Assembly (NCBI GenBank): GCA_945643825.1
Contig: CALZEZ010000011.1
Span: 1-14,269 of the forward strand
Length of the DNA stretch: 14,269 bases
Origin: an uncultured Lachnospiraceae bacterium
GTDB lineage: Bacteria > Bacillota > Clostridia > Lachnospirales > Lachnospiraceae
Reading direction: 5' to 3'
Below are positions 14,261 to 14,269 of the stretch, piece by piece. Position 1 is the stretch's first letter. Every line of letters starts with the position of its first letter. The position numbers and the translations under genes are program-made. Below the pieces are notes generated by a model. It searched no databases and was not told where the DNA came from. It saw nothing but the letters and a program-made list of their open reading frames with translations.

Positions 14261-14269
14261 ATGAGCAAG
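14261..14269 (+). CDS. Start of a further gene, truncated by the window end
   Basis: GAGG at 14248-14251 lies 9 bases before ATG 14261, which opens a frame reading Met-Ser-Lys to the edge; an in-frame ATG at 14252 sits directly against that site. Only three codons are visible, so the product cannot be named. It follows the DUF6273 gene by 13 bases and may be co-transcribed with it. Confidence 0.4.

Overview
The window looks like chromosome from an anaerobic, gut-type Firmicute, most likely a Lachnospiraceae member. The reasons are strong AGGAGG-type ribosome binding sites, moderate GC, an Rpn-family nuclease with a GIEQ-repeat tail, a DUF6273 surface protein and a LytTR/LiaF-like operon. No rRNA, tRNA, CRISPR array, insertion sequence or replication origin is visible. 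Nearly all of the sequence is explained by protein-coding genes. All family assignments come from motif recognition, because no database search could be run.

Layout. (1) 42-2370: a tight plus-strand operon of ABC ATPase, ABC-2 permease and a MerR/GyrI-type regulator, the usual form of a self-regulated drug or toxic-compound exporter. (2) 2477-5682: a two-gene unit of an iron-type (BdhA/YqhD-like) alcohol dehydrogenase and a cytoplasmic parallel beta-helix glycosidase that I recognise as GH120 (beta-xylosidase type), closed by a clear intrinsic terminator. (3) 5806-6786: an AT-richer Rpn (PD-(D/E)XK) nuclease gene with its own promoter, probably an acquired or mobile-associated gene. (4) 6796-7668 (minus strand) and 7905-11496 (plus strand): an AraC regulator divergent from a four-gene operon of two medium-chain dehydrogenases, an amidohydrolase-2 lactonase and an RbsD/FucU mutarotase. 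The operon is closed by an intrinsic terminator. The shared intergenic region carries helically phased ACAAAT motifs, a good promoter and a cre-like site. (5) 11620-13062: a LytTR DNA-binding protein, a LiaF-like membrane protein and a two-helix membrane peptide. They lie behind a promoter with a 9-bp direct repeat at 21-bp spacing just upstream, and a perfect terminator follows. (6) 13174-14247: a secreted DUF6273 protein starting at TTG, followed by the first codons of another gene.

How they fit together. Region 4 reads as an oxidative, non-phosphorylating entry route for an aldose: mutarotation, 1-dehydrogenation, lactone hydrolysis, then a second oxidation. It is repressed by preferred sugars and switched by the AraC protein. 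FucU points to L-fucose or a related sugar, but the dehydratase and aldolase needed to finish such a pathway are not here. The GH120 enzyme next door suggests plant or host oligosaccharide use, and the iron-type dehydrogenase could reduce a sugar-derived aldehyde. Region 5 resembles a LytTR regulatory system in which a membrane partner restrains the regulator. The most interesting points are this LytTR/LiaF pairing with a visible operator, and the substrate-unknown oxidative sugar operon.
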